The translations under genes were made by a program, and so were the position numbers. Positions 21,492 to 33,061 of a stretch of DNA of 64,000 bases are shown here, in pieces. The DNA is taken from contig MNCI01002923.1 in the NCBI GenBank assembly GCA_015680685.1, forward strand, positions 886,646-950,645, written 5' to 3'. Numbering within the stretch: the first letter of the stretch is position 1; every line of letters begins with the position of its first letter. The stretch is from Gnetum montanum (Eukaryota; Streptophyta; Gnetopsida; Gnetales; Gnetaceae). The notes below the pieces were generated by a model that ran no database searches, was not told where the DNA came from, and saw nothing but the letters and a program-made list of their open reading frames with translations.

Positions 21492-23507
21492 GAATTTATC
21501 ATACCCCCATGACTAAATGAAAACTCATCCTTTAGTACAAAAGAAGAGGAACAAGTTCTTTACAAAATATAATAGGGGGTGTGGACTTATTTGACTAACA
21601 TGCAGAGTGACATAGAGAAAATAGAAAAATATAAAAGTTCCTGAACATACAATATTATAATTGTGCATAGAATTGGGTGTTCATGTCAATAGGAAAGAAC
21701 ACTAATAGATCCAAAGGACGTTCAACTCCTCTTAGCAACTGAAGAATGAGGGAGAGGAAAAAGAGATCCAGTGGTCATGAATAATCTCCTGTGAGTGAGA
21801 TGATTGCATCCTCGTTGGTGATGATAGTCCCACTTCCAGTCCATGCTTCCCACTAAAATCACAACAAAACCAAGGATTAGTATATATAGTGAAATAGATG
21901 ATGGTTGAATACGTTGTCTCATCAACAATTTTATCTCGCCAAGTTGTGATTATGATAGATTGGTTGCTTGATGTTATTAGTGGAAAGACTAATGAATGGA
22001 TTAAATAAGAGAAGTGATCCATACAATTCAAAAAAAGCTTGACACAAGGAGTAATAGAAAGAGGGTATTCAAAACAATAAAAAGTAGTTCATTACAAATA
22101 TTTGTGAAGGTGCATACAATTGAATGACATGGATGGGATAAATAAAAAGAATTTGATTATAACAGTGTCTAAGGGTAAAGAACTTAACTTAACCAAAGAA
22201 AAATATATACAAGTGGGTCCTCCCCAAAGCAGACATAGGTCTTTTATGCCCTTGCATAACTTCAAACTAAGGAGTCCATGGGCACCATGGATGATTAATG
22301 GTTACAAAAAGTTAAGTACAAAAACCTAGAAGTAACTAACTAAGAAACCTGACACATCAAATCAAAACACTAAATCAAAACATGAAATCAATAGTGAGGT
22401 GAGGCATGAAAAGCATAGATGTATGAGAGAGAGAATGGAATGAAATTCATAATTATGGTCACATGCAATGCCTTGTGGAATTTGTGGTTAAATGACTTAG
22501 TAGGATCCATCCTCAGTCTAGATCAAAACCAACCACTTCCAGTGACTTCGCATTGACATTCTAAGGCTAGTCCATCCCCTGAGACACTAGAATGCTTCCA
22601 CAAAACAACCATCATTCCAAATTGGAGAGAAAATAGGAAGTGATAAAGGGCCTTAGTTATAGGAGACAAGATAAGTCTCATAACTAGTGCTTATAGCCCT
22701 TTTATTTGGTCTAAGGGGTGTGCTTTAAATTCCCGTGTTTTTTTTCTTCAATGGAAACCACACCATGAAAAGACCAATGCATTTTTCACATTTATTTTGT
22801 CAAAGGGGTGTGCTTTGAATCCTCATCTCCCCCACCTAGCTTTTTTTATGAGGACCACACCATGCAAGGACTTATCTAACTTCCTATTGTGAAATGATGT
22901 GGAATGGTAAGAAGCTTATGAGAACACTCCTGCACATAGGGAAAAAAAAGCACGATGAAGATCACATCCTTTGAAGCCATACCCTATCCAAACCTTTGAT
23001 TCCTTTCCAATTCTAAAAACTACACAAGTCACCAATTTATTAAAGTTGCATTAATGAAGAAAAGACTACACACTTCCAAAAAAAGGAAAACCATAGAGTA
23101 TGTGAATGGGTGGATGATGGGGACTCATTTCCCATTGCATGAAAAGAAACCATGTCCTAGTCATTAGTAATGACATTCAAAGTTAGAAACCAAACATCAA
23201 TAATCAAATTAGAAATGAAACATACCACCATTAAGTAGCACATTACCATTGTACTTGACACCTTATTAGCAAAAAGAATAGAGAAACATACTAACAACAA
23301 GAAAATATAAATATAAATATAAAAGAAAATAAAAGAGTATGCAATAAATATCAAATATTCTAACGATGGTGTAAAACAAAACTTAGAAAAGATCAATAAC
23401 CTTAAAAACAAAAAGTTGTAAAACAAAGAATATGAAAACAAAAAGTTATAAAACCAAAAAATGTCAAAAAAAAAGTCAAAAGATACTTAAGAATCTTAGA
23501 AATTAGA
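21492..23507 (-). other. Non-coding 3' region of element C
   Basis: No coding sequence is seen. The stretch aligns in order with 49285-51215 of element D: GTGGGTCCTCCCCAAAGCAG at 22213 and 50027, GTGACTTCGCATTRA at 22541 and 50345, AAAGGGCCTTAGTTA at 22646 and 50460, GGGTGTGCTTT at 22716. It is therefore shared element sequence. A-rich runs occupy 23280-23470. Confidence 0.65.
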
Positions 23508-23525
23508 ATGGGGTATGACCCCCAT
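23508..23525. repeat. Palindrome at the end of Gag in element C
   Basis: ATGGGGTATGACCCCCAT is an almost perfect palindrome. Its counterparts at 35069-35086 and 36267-36284 in element I sit at the same place, at the end of coding. Confidence 0.7.
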
Positions 23526-25983
23526 GACTAAACATTTGGTCATAGCCTAGATTAATAAGTGGATGAATAGGATACATGCATGTATGAAATGTTAGGGGTC
23601 TGTCATGCCCCAACCATTGGGTGTCTATTGGTGGTATGGTGGATGGGTAGAGAAATCATTGATCACACACCTAATTATAGAAAGAATAGTGGGGAAAGTT
23701 AGATGATGTGTGTAAATTATGAGGTAAATCTGACCCACTATGACATCCTTGACTAGATGGTGGTATGCACAGGTCTTTGTGTCCCTTCACATCGGTGAAT
23801 TCATTGGATCGTGTGGATGCTGGAGTGTGAGGTGGAGGCATGGGTATGGTGACAGGGGCTATTGATGGGGCTAAGGAATGTGTGGTACCAAGTTTCCTTA
23901 GCTTGATTTAGAAGGTGAAGTAGGTTTGAAAGTATGATTCTTCTTCTTATGGTCATGCCTAAAGAAGGGATGCTTCCCATGTTGTCAAGGGAACCTACTT
24001 CCATTAATAGTAGCAACGTAAGTTACATTTGTTTCTTGGCATGGTGGTGTGGAACCATCTGATACATCTGATGGTAGTGTAGAAGGAGGTGAAGGATGAG
24101 AATACTAAGGATGAGGAGAAGTGTGAGGTGGTGATCCCTCAGGAGAAGACATAGGTCAATGGTACTTAGGAGAGTGATAATGGTGATCAGAAGTAGAGGA
24201 TTTAGAATTGGTTGGAGAAACAAGATGTTGAATATAGTAGGCATTTGGTTTTGGCAGATGGGGAGGATGTGGCTGGCTAGATCCATGCATGTGAGTTTTT
24301 CTACTACAGTGGAGCAAAGTGTTGATGCTGGTAATAGCTCCCCTCAAGATACAACAATGGGTCATGGGGTTATCCATAATTACCTTATGGAATAAGGATG
24401 TGCCTAAATTGATACCTTTGTATGAATTTTGGGTGCAACCTCCCTGTCCAATGCTCATATAGATGTGCCAAGACTAGGAAATGGCCCTTTGGATAGTCAT
24501 ATAAAAAAACATCACATCCATCCTCATTATCTATAGTTGAGCCTTTGTCCTCGTTACTGTTAGCCATTCTCCCTGGTTTCTAAATAGTGTCCTTAACTAT
24601 TTCTGATTTCTATGTCATATGTTTGTTTTGATTTCCAGGTTTATTTTGGATGACCCTCTCCCTGATAATGTCTTCTAAGTTCACACTTTGTTCATTTGTT
24701 CATATGGTCATCTTGTTATGTTTTGCCCCAATTTCATCTATCGATTTCTGTATTGGTAGAAGTTGGGACTGTATCATCCTTTTAGAATTGGTTGTCTCTT
24801 TTTTATTGTGGATTCATACCCTTGTTGTTTCTAGAGTTAGGTCCTACTCAAATTCTTTGGCATTCTCCCATTTAGATGATTCTCTCTCTTCTTTTGCTAG
24901 ATGCTCTATTAGTTCTTTAACTTGGTGACCTTGGAGCTTATATAGTTGTCCTCGGGCATACTTTCCAAGGTTCACCCTTGTTTCATTGCTACACTCATCT
25001 ATAATGTGGAGTATCTGCTCTTTATTGAAGAACCTATGACCTAGAAATTTAGTTAGTAAGGCATAGTATCTATCTAAGGCCATGTCCAAGGATTACTATT
25101 GTTCTTGTTTCCATCTTTGGATTTTTCTCCTCAACGTGGACACTTGCACATAAGTCTAGTATCTTTTAGTGAAAAGTTCTAGCATGGTTGACCATTGTTT
25201 GATCAAATTTGGTTCCAATGATCTATACCACACTTCAGCTTTATCGATTAGTGTCGTCGAAAAGAGCCTAAGATTTTTCCATTTACTATCCACATTGTTG
25301 AGTACACAAGCATCATTGATGGCCTATAAATGATGTTGCAATTTTGAATCATAGCCTCCTACAAATTTTGGAATATTATTCAAGTCAAACTTAGGTAGTT
25401 TTCTCTTCTTGCAATGCCTATGAGATATCTTAATGACCTCTATGATGTGCATCAGGCTTTTAGGAACTAACATGGGTTTATTATCATCATCAGATAAGTG
25501 GTGATTAAAATCTCTATTTGATCGATGGTAATCATGGCACTTGTATTTAGGTTGATGACCTTGAGTGTGTCCTTGGGTTTGATTTTTGCTTTTACTATGA
25601 CCCTTTCATGGAGCTCTATCTCCATTCCTACATTCATCTTCATTAGAACTAGACATTGAAGTTGAGGGGGAAGATGAAAAGGAGGAACTAGTAGGATAGC
25701 CATGGCTTCTATAATGTTCCTCATGATCCCTTGGTTTATCATTTCTAAGTATCGAGGAGGTTTTAGGCCTTGAGTCATCTCCTAGTTCAGGATTGATGTC
25801 ATCTCCTTCAAGATTATCTACCTTAGTTGAATGTAGTCTTTGAGTGTTGTTAGGATGGAGATGCTCATGAAAAATCCCTTCATAAGATGGATCATTCCAA
25901 TACTTTTCATTATATAATTTGTTAGTTCTCCAATGAATAGTTGCACTACGTAGTTCATAATCATTTCCATGTGAGTGAGACAT
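23526..25983 (-). pseudogene. gag: Gag of element C
   Basis: The ATG at 25983 starts MSHSHGNDYELR, followed by IHWRTNKLYNEKYW, which also appears in element I (33110). A capsid-like block, MDMALDRYYALLTKFLGHRFFNKEQ with GKYARGQLYKLQGHQVKELIEHL (25089-24844), matches I and D. Further on is YDYPKGHFLVLAHLYEHW (about 24520-24460), the place of the zinc-knuckle-like motif in D and I; here its Cys residues are lost. A Pro/His-rich tail follows to a palindrome at 23525-23508. Stops and frameshifts break the frame at several points. In D the same Gag is followed by protease and pol, which C lacks. Confidence 0.75.
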
Positions 25984-26087
25984 TGTTGTTGATTTGTGGT
26001 GTGAGTTTGAATACTTTTTGAAAGATATATCATTAATACCCTTTTACATTTATCTTATATCATAAAACTAGTCTAGATAACTAGCAT

Positions 26088-26108
26088 CATCCCTAGCAAT
26101 GACGCCAA
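26088..26108 (-). promoter_or_regulatory. Primer-binding site of element C
   Basis: Minus-strand TTGGCGTCATTGCTAGGGAT follows the LTR directly and resembles the tRNA-Asp type site of Athila elements. Confidence 0.8.
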
Positions 26109-26978
26109 TTATGAGTGGAAAGGTACCTCTACACCCAACCATACAAATCACAAGCGTTTACATGCGATTCAGTCAAATTCCACAGACTATATTTACTAAG
26201 TGTGCTAGAGCTAAATAGTGTGTGTGTGTTGTTCATTCGTTGTCTTCCCAATCCCACTTGTGGGATGCAATTGTATGGTTAAGTGTGACTAGGGCATAAG
26301 ATTTTTATTATTTTGTGCTTTTATGAAATTACTTGCCTAGAATAAGAATGAAGGTAAGAGTGATGAATTGCTAAGTAAGCTATGGTCTAATCTATCCTCA
26401 TACAAGTAACTATTTCCACTTCCCAAACACATCTTGGATTTTGTGCAAACACTACTGGGCTATCAAACACTAGTCATTTCTGAGCTACCAAGTGTCACAC
26501 ATATGCTTGAAGGGGTCATGCTTGTGTTACATAACTATTTTCTTGATTGATCAAAATTAATTGTCACATAAATAACATCAATGTAAATTGCATGAAATAA
26601 CAATATGTAAATGCATAAGAAAGAAAATCTCAAGTGCTACAAGGAATGGATCAAAGAGCTCATCTTTATTTCCAACACAATGGTGTGCTCAAGTACATTA
26701 ATGCTTGAATAAATATTCGATCACACTTAGACCTCCTGTTGCAGGCACTTGTAAAATATTCTAACTTTTAAATGGACAAATTGCAATATTTTCACTACTT
26801 GACTACTAAGAACTACTCCCAATTGTGTGTTGGGGTGCTATGTTTATAGACTCAGGAGTGCACCTGAAATATTGAATGTATGATATTACATATTGGGCCA
26901 CGATATATTGTATCCGATATCGTGTACCTGATATTGTGGCCACTCTGATATTGGAGTGATGAAAAACATGATTTATCT
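26109..26978 (-). repeat. 5' LTR of element C
   Basis: TTATGAGTGGAAAGGTACC...GATTTATCT, 870 bp. It aligns with 20633-21491 throughout. The TATA position reads TGTTTATA here, and both LTR ends carry a mutation. The GATATC array at 26870-26950 is decayed more than in the partner. Confidence 0.8.
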
Positions 26979-27914
26979 CTTATCTAATTCTTTAGATTTA
27001 TAGAACATGCCCCAACAACATGAAAACATACAAAAATTCTTTCATCCATGTTTAATTGACCTTCTACCCATTAAGGAACTCTAATTAAAATATAGAAGAA
27101 CACTCACACAAGCTGAGTGAGCATACACATCAAACGAAATGAGCTTTTACATTAAATTATGAGGATGAGTATAAAAAACTCCTTAAATCAAAAACATGCA
27201 TGAGAGAATTAAAGAAAAAATAACATGAAGAATATTTTTGGGAGTAAATTTCTCAATTCAAAGCATAAATCTTATTCTTACTACTTCAATTGTTAAAAGG
27301 AAACATAAATAAATATCCCATTAGCTTTAGACTCTTCACTTCTCAATATGGAAGAAACATTCTTATAAGAATGCACAAGTTACACTTGAAATACTTAAAT
27401 AGAAAAAAAATTCTTAACTCACTTCAATGAGCTTGAGAAGTTACAAAGATATGGGTTTTCCTTATTTATACCTTTTTCAAGAAGATCTTTCCTCTTTTAG
27501 CATGGACCTCTCATGAAAATTTTTCATCTCTTCATTTCTTTTTTAAAAATTAACTTTTAACCTAATCTTTCTATGATCCTTTTTTTAAAAATAAATAACC
27601 TTTATAGCTTCTAATACATTAAAGAAAGAATTTAACATGAAAATTGAAGCTATCACTAAGTTCTACTCTACTCAACATGAAAGAGATAAGTTCATGGAGG
27701 AGTTGCAAACCATACATTCACATTATTTCTAAAACATCCTCCTTTAGTATGCAATGTATGAGGATCATTTTATGTAAGATTTATGGGTTTTCCTTGCTTA
27801 TTTAACCTTTTTAATTTCAATTATCTTGAAAATCTAGTCTATCTTTAAAAGCATGTAGTTACATGATGAGAAGATCAACCAATTAGTCTTAACTTGACAC
27901 ATATTTTGGCAACA
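26979..27914 (-). repeat. Copia element H, 3' LTR, right part
   Basis: It resumes after element C with CTAATTCTTTAGATTTATAG, which parallels CTAATTATTTAGATTTATG at 31534 in the other LTR. It runs to GGCAACA at 27914, giving minus-strand LTR ends TGTTGCC...GCTAACA. A minus-strand TATA-like GGTATAAATAAGG is near 27475. Next to it, the purine-rich minus-strand AAGAAGTGAAGGATGAAAA (about 27933-27915) could be the polypurine tract. Confidence 0.6.
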
Positions 27915-28201
27915 TGTTTTCATCCTTCACTTCTTGTTTGATAAGTAGTGCTTAATGTAAATATGATTTGATTTTTTATGAAGGACATTCTTCTTGGAGA
28001 GTTAGATAAATGATGTATTATCCACTATAAGCTCAATGGATAAAAAGACTTCAAAACCCAATTAAGCGAAGAGTTTCTTTAGCCACAATATGTGTTGGAT
28101 GCAATTAGCCATATAAATAAATTTAGTCTCACATGCTAAAAGATTCATTGTACCTTACTTCTTACTGCTTAAATAAATGGGTTTAACCCCATGAAAGATG
28201 A

Positions 28202-28495
28202 CTAAGTTTGATGTTGACTTTCTCTCTTATAGATCTCCTCAGTTAGCATAAAAAAAATATAAAATTTGTTATTTCCTTTAACACACTTAATCACAATTTC
28301 TATGGTCCCTTTTACATATCTCAAGACATGCTTAAGGATATTCATGTAGCTTAGTCTAGGCTCTTGTATGAACTGAGAGAGGTATGATGTGGCAAATTCA
28401 ATATCAAACCTTAAGTGGCAAAGAAACCTCAAGGATCCCATCATGCTTCTATATATAGAAGCTTCCCTCAATGAAATTTCATCTTTAACTTGCAA
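28202..28495 (-). pseudogene. pol (RNH): Copia RNase H region of element H
   Basis: The frame gives ASIYRSMMGSLRFL, FDIEFATSYLSQF, PRLSYMNILKHVLRYVKGT, the blocks just before and at the start of copia RNase H. It is followed by decayed sequence. RNase H removes the RNA strand after cDNA synthesis. The open frame ends early and the catalytic residues are not all identifiable. Confidence 0.8.
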
Positions 28496-28682
28496 TTTGA
28501 TGTTTAGAGAAAGTGTTACTAGAGCTATCCTTGCATCTTTTATGCCATACTTTTTTATGGGTAGTTCAATATATTTTATTTAATTCATATTAAATGCATT
28601 CTCCTATTGCTTACATTTTTAATAAATATTTCAGTATGCCTAGATCCTTCATCTCAAATTCTTCATTCATGTCTTTCCTAAA

Positions 28683-28892
28683 TTATGAAATTAATTTTTC
28701 AAAAACTAATATGAAGACCAAGTCACCAACATACAAGGAGATCAAGATGACATCCATGTTCACATATTTAAAGTAAAGAATAGGCTCAAATATAACTTTT
28801 ATAATCACTTTTAGGAGAAAGTCATTGATTCTATGAAACCAACCTCTTGGTACCTTCTTGTGTCTATAGAGAGCCTTGTGAATCTTGCACAT
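28683..28892 (-). pseudogene. pol (RT): Copia reverse transcriptase fragment of element H
   Basis: The blocks HKALYRHKKVPRGWFHRIND and VILISLYVGDLVFIL match copia RT, where the usual forms are KALYGLKQ(A/S)PRxW and LYVDDL. The second catalytic Asp position of YVDD reads Gly here (YVGD), an inactivating change. Stops border the frame on both sides. The upstream part of RT, about 28900-29480, is badly decayed. Confidence 0.8.
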
Positions 28893-29486
28893 TTTTTCCT
28901 ATTGCTTATTGATCTTGGATTTCAAACCCTTCACTTTGAAGGATGTATACTTATTCTTTAAAAATAAAATTGAGGAAGGGTATATTCACATCCATTTGAT
29001 ACATTTCACCTTGAGATGAGTAATAATGGATCACATAAACTTGATTGTTTCAAACCTTATAACAGGGGTAAAATCCTCTTCATAAGCTATGTTCTTATTT
29101 TTCTTGAAGCCCCTTACTACCAATCTTACCTTGTGTGTAGAGATGTTACCATGTTCCTCAAATTTTATTTTGAACACCCATTTAGTATCAATTACATTCT
29201 TTCGCCTTCATTCTGCTACTAAGAATAATGTTTTGTTCTTCATTATGAAGTCATACTCCATAATTAATGGTTCATTTATTAGGACTAAGTATGCAACATC
29301 AGATTTTTCTTGACTCATTGTGATCCTTCTTTAAAAGTTAGTGTCTAGAATTTGTGATGAGGGATGTTATTTTTCTACACATGGCCTTGGCTCATAGAGC
29401 TACTTCTTCTTCTTGTCTTCTTCTTGCCTATAGAATAAGTCAAACTCCACTATTTTCTTATCAAAGATCACATTCCTTAATATATG

Positions 29487-29729
29487 CTATTTATTTTTAA
29501 GTGGATCAAAGCATTTGTATGCACTTGTTTTGGAAACATATCCAATAAACATACATTTTCTTCTCCTATCATGTAGCTTTACCACAAGAGCATTCACACT
29601 TTTTACATAGTATACATAACCAAAGACTTTGAGATAGGGGATATTTGGCAACTTGCCATATAGCAATTCATAGGGAGCCATCTTACTAATGGGAGAGGTG
29701 ATAAGCCTATTTAGGATATATGTAACCAT
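29487..29729 (-). pseudogene. pol (INT): Copia integrase C-terminal part of element H
   Basis: YILNRLITSPISKMAPYELL, YGKLPNIPYLKVFGYVYYV and RRRKCMFIGYVSKTSAYKCF are standard copia integrase blocks downstream of the catalytic core. The core itself should lie at 29730-30200, where only fragments can be seen. Lying upstream of RT in element sense, it fixes the copia order. Confidence 0.8.
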
Positions 29730-30918
29730 GTGGATTTCCTTATTTCAATATAAATTAGAAGAAGAGGTACACTTTAACAAGCATATGCACATTTATTATA
29801 TGACACCATGCTTTCTTTTAGCCACTCCGTTGGTTCATGGCTCATATCCACATCTAGTTTGTTTGGTTATGTCATGACTTTTACAAAAGTCATTAAAGTA
29901 TTTACTTAAAAATTTACATTTCTTGTCACTTCCTATGGTTTTAATTTTTTATTTTCTGCTAGATTCTTGAAATTTTGAAAGATACTAAAAATCTTATCTT
30001 TAGAGTGAAGGATGTATGTCAAAGTGTACCTTGAAAAATCATCAACAATAACCAAAAAAAAAAAAACATTTATCTCCTTCATGTGAAATGATGTGCATTA
30101 GGACCACAACATCATGTGAAGCATTTCCAATGGTTTTTTCCTCCTTTCACTTGTGACTGAATGTGGAATAATCTTTTACTTTCCTTTTTGACATCTATTA
30201 CATACTTCTAGAGATGATTCTTGAAATTTGACTCTAATGGCTACTTGGTTATTGATGATATTCATGAGGTTGGAGTATGAGGCATGACCAAGAATCTACT
30301 ATCATAATCTTACCATGCCATGTTTGAATGATTCTTAACTTAGAATTACATTTTTGAAGTGAATTGCTCCAAAATAATAGATCTAATTTTCTAGCATTGG
30401 AATCCTAGCTATTTGACCATGAATAGCTAAGATTATGCATTCATTATTTTCGAAGCTAACCTTGTTATATCTTCTCAAATTTTTATCAAATAAAAGCAAG
30501 AAATTGGACAATTATGATACATAAAATACATCATGGACTAAAATTTGAATACCATCCTCAATACCTATGTGCCACTTACCAATGCCTTTAATTTTTACAT
30601 ATGTCTCATCATAAAATTTAATTGATCCAAGACTACTATCTTCTTTAAACTCAATGAAAGAATCTTTACAAGATGTTTTTAATCATACTAGATTCATCAT
30701 CAGTTACAATTATAATTTCCTTCTTTGTTCCATAGTTAGCAAATTTATATTAGGAGGGATTACAAGACCATTCTTAACATAGGACCACATGTCATTAATG
30801 TGTTAAAGAAACTTTACAAGATAAGGTCAATAGGAGAAATCTTAGAAGTCATTGAAGATTACACTACATCTTTGAATATCTTTTGAAACCATATTTTTTC
30901 TTTAATTTTGAAAGTTCT
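29730..30918 (-). pseudogene. gag-pol: Decayed Gag and integrase N-terminal region of copia element H
   Basis: No frame longer than about 60 codons survives here. Position between the primer-binding site and the integrase part means it should hold Gag, protease and the integrase core. I recognise no intact motif. An A-run at 30054-30067 is the only simple repeat. Confidence 0.4.
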
Positions 30919-30920
30919 TT

Positions 30921-30932
30921 ACTCTAATACCA
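30921..30932 (-). promoter_or_regulatory. Primer-binding site of copia element H
   Basis: Minus-strand TGGTATTAGAGT differs at two bases from TGGTATCAGAGC, the common plant copia site for initiator tRNA-Met. It lies two bases from the LTR end GCTAACA. Confidence 0.75.
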
Positions 30933-30934
30933 CT

Positions 30935-31983
30935 TGTTAGCACTACATAATGAAATAAGCTTCATGTCTTCTACTTGCCTCTAAAATCCTAGCTTTCAAA
31001 CTAGAATTTTTACTAACAATGAGTGGGATTATCAAGTGGTGGTAGTGGTCATGGTCAATTTTTGTTAAAATCTTGAGTTGTGATTGGATCATGATATTTA
31101 ACCATGGGTCATGATGAAATAATGGTTCTATAGAATAGAGATAAAAGCTCAAACTAAATAAACCATGTGTTGACCATAGGACATGGTGGTTACTTCGATC
31201 CCTGGTACTTCAAATCTTCTTTCTTGCTATTTAATCATAAGTCATGGCTTTGATTTGAACTAACCATGACATGATCATGAGTTATGATCTTTAGAAAAAC
31301 TTCAAAGGCACTTACCATGAGTCATGATGAGGTCATGGTCTATATCACAAGTTATTGTTGACTTGTAATTTTGTAGGAAAAAAAAAAGAGCAATGAATTT
31401 GTGAATTTTAGACTAGATTTGGGTATGAATGGTAACTTCCAAGTTACAAACAAGACTTAAAACATCATGCATGACCTCTAAAAATGTTATTTAAGGTAAA
31501 AATTGGGACAAAAAAATCAAACACTTCTCTAATTATTTAGATTTATGAAACATGCACCAAAAACATGAAAACATGTAAGAACCCTTTAATCTTCTATTAA
31601 TTGACCTTCTACATATAAAAAAATTGTAGTTAAAACATGGAAGAATAGTCACACAAGCTGCAATGGTTTGAAGCAAGCTCATAAATCAAGAGAATTGAGC
31701 TTTTGCATCAAATTATGAGGATGAAAATAACACCCTTCTTGAACTTCAAACATTCATGAGAGAATTAAAGAACAAATAATATGAAGGAGATGTTTGAGAA
31801 TGAATCCCTTAATTAAAAACATAATTCCTCTTCTTACTAATTTAATTATTAAAAGGAAACATATAGAAACATTCCATTAACTTCAAATTCTTGTGAGAAC
31901 ATGAAACATGTAAGAAATATAAGAGAAATAAGTAATCATGCTTGATAATGAAAGAAATTATATCATTGGAGTATGTGAAAGCT
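30935..31983 (-). repeat. 5' LTR of copia element H
   Basis: In plus coordinates it starts TGTTAGCACTAC next to the primer-binding site. Similarity to the other LTR runs to about 31890 and then fades. It ends where the LTR of element I starts at 31984, so I may be inserted in it or joined to it by rearrangement. Confidence 0.65.
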
Positions 31984-32911
31984 TGATGAATCGTGGTTGG
32001 TCAAGTGCTGATATCAGACCCTTGATATTGGATCCTTGTTAACCAAGTGCTAATATTGAACCCCTGTTATCAGACCCCTAATATCTGATGAGTCCTAATA
32101 TTGGACCCCTATTATCAGACCCTCGATATCACACCCGCGATATCGCAGCCTGGCAAGTGATATCACATACATGATATCATCGTTCCTGTGTGAGCCTATA
32201 AATACATAATGGGGCACACAAGAAAGTAATAAGAAGTTAGTATTAGAGTAGGATCTTTTTGCTAATTTTTCTCTCAACCCTTTCTCTCAGTGCATGCCTG
32301 CAATGTGATTATTGTAATTGTACAACATCCTTTATTTGAGTGTGACGTACTTGGACATGCACATAACTGGAAATAAAGATCAAGATTACTTCATCATTGC
32401 AACATTCACTTAGTTTAATTACTTAATTGTCATTATTATTAAATACAGAATGAGTACGAATTAATCACAAGCATCTACATGTGATTGCTTGGTATCCTAG
32501 TAGTGTACTTGGGCCATGCACTTGGTAATCCCAGTGGTAGTCATGCACGAGGCCTAAGATGTGTATGGATTATTAAGGAATGGATGCTCATCACATTTAG
32601 GCTAGCTTAGATTCTTTCTCTCTATCTCCTCTTAGTATATATCTCTCTCTCCCTTTTCCCTCCTAGCTTAGCTAAGATTATTTTCCATCGCCTCCAAGAG
32701 TATCATTAGTTTAGGAACACATCATACATCTCACTCTACACTAAACCATATGTGACAAAGAAAATACTAGTCCAAGTGGGAAGACAGTGAATTGCAATCA
32801 GCAAGTAACTATCTAGATATCACAACTAGCCCATCTGCAGAGTTTGACCAGATCATGTGTGAAACACTTGTATTCATATGGTTGAGTGTAGGGGTACCTC
32901 GCCACTTATCA
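31984..32911 (+). repeat. 5' LTR of element I
   Basis: TGATGAATCGTGG...CGCCACTTATCA, 928 bp. The array of GATATC/TAATATTGG-type units covers 32005-32180, directly followed by TATAAATA at 32197-32204, a tightly packed core promoter. The body matches 38248-39170. Confidence 0.85.
32197..32204 (+). promoter_or_regulatory. TATA box of the 5' LTR of element I
   Basis: TATAAATA lies 20 bases after the last GATATC unit. The partner LTR has the same box at 38424-38431. It is the likely promoter of the element transcript. Confidence 0.65.
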
Positions 32912-32932
32912 TTGGTGCTATTGCTAGGGATG
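32912..32932 (+). promoter_or_regulatory. Primer-binding site of element I
   Basis: TTGGTGCTATTGCTAGGGAT follows the LTR end with no gap and is of the Athila tRNA-Asp type, with some substitutions. Confidence 0.8.
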
Positions 32933-33004
32933 GTGCTAGTTATTTAGATTAGTTACATCATACAAGATTGCTGTAACAAAGTATTAATGATATATCTTTC
33001 AGGA

Positions 33005-33031
33005 AAAATAATAATAAATAATAATAATAAT
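33005..33031. repeat. AAT microsatellite
   Basis: An interrupted run of AAT units in the leader between the primer-binding site and Gag of element I. Confidence 0.8.
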
Positions 33032-33061
33032 TACAATTAAATCACACACAAATTTACAACC

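Larger units (their letters stand above)
20633..26978 (-). mobile_element. Element C: Gag-only Athila-type derivative with both LTRs
   Basis: LTRs at 20633-21491 and 26109-26978 flank 4.6 kb holding only Gag (25983 to about 23526) and a 2-kb non-coding 3' part shared with element D. No RT, RNase H or integrase sequence is present, so it must have relied on proteins supplied by a relative. The flanks ATTAT (20628-20632) and CTTAT (26979-26983) look like one target duplication with one change. The empty site is visible in the other copia LTR near 31525-31545. This is insertion into the 3' LTR of copia element H. Confidence 0.85.
20220..31983 (-). mobile_element. Element H: Ty1/copia retrotransposon, split by element C
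   Basis: Minus-strand order from the right: LTR (30935-31983), primer-binding site (30932-30921), decayed Gag and integrase region, integrase C-terminal part (29729-29487), RT (28892-28683), RNase H (28495-28202), then the other LTR (27914 leftward, interrupted by C at 26978-20633, resuming to about 20220). The order integrase before RT is diagnostic of copia. All domains are broken. The left LTR limit is approximate: similarity to the right LTR is clear only from about 20260. Confidence 0.75.

Noticed and set aside
24023-24458. Three overlapping frames on both strands in element C
   Set aside because: They are alternative readings of the Pro/His-rich Gag tail.
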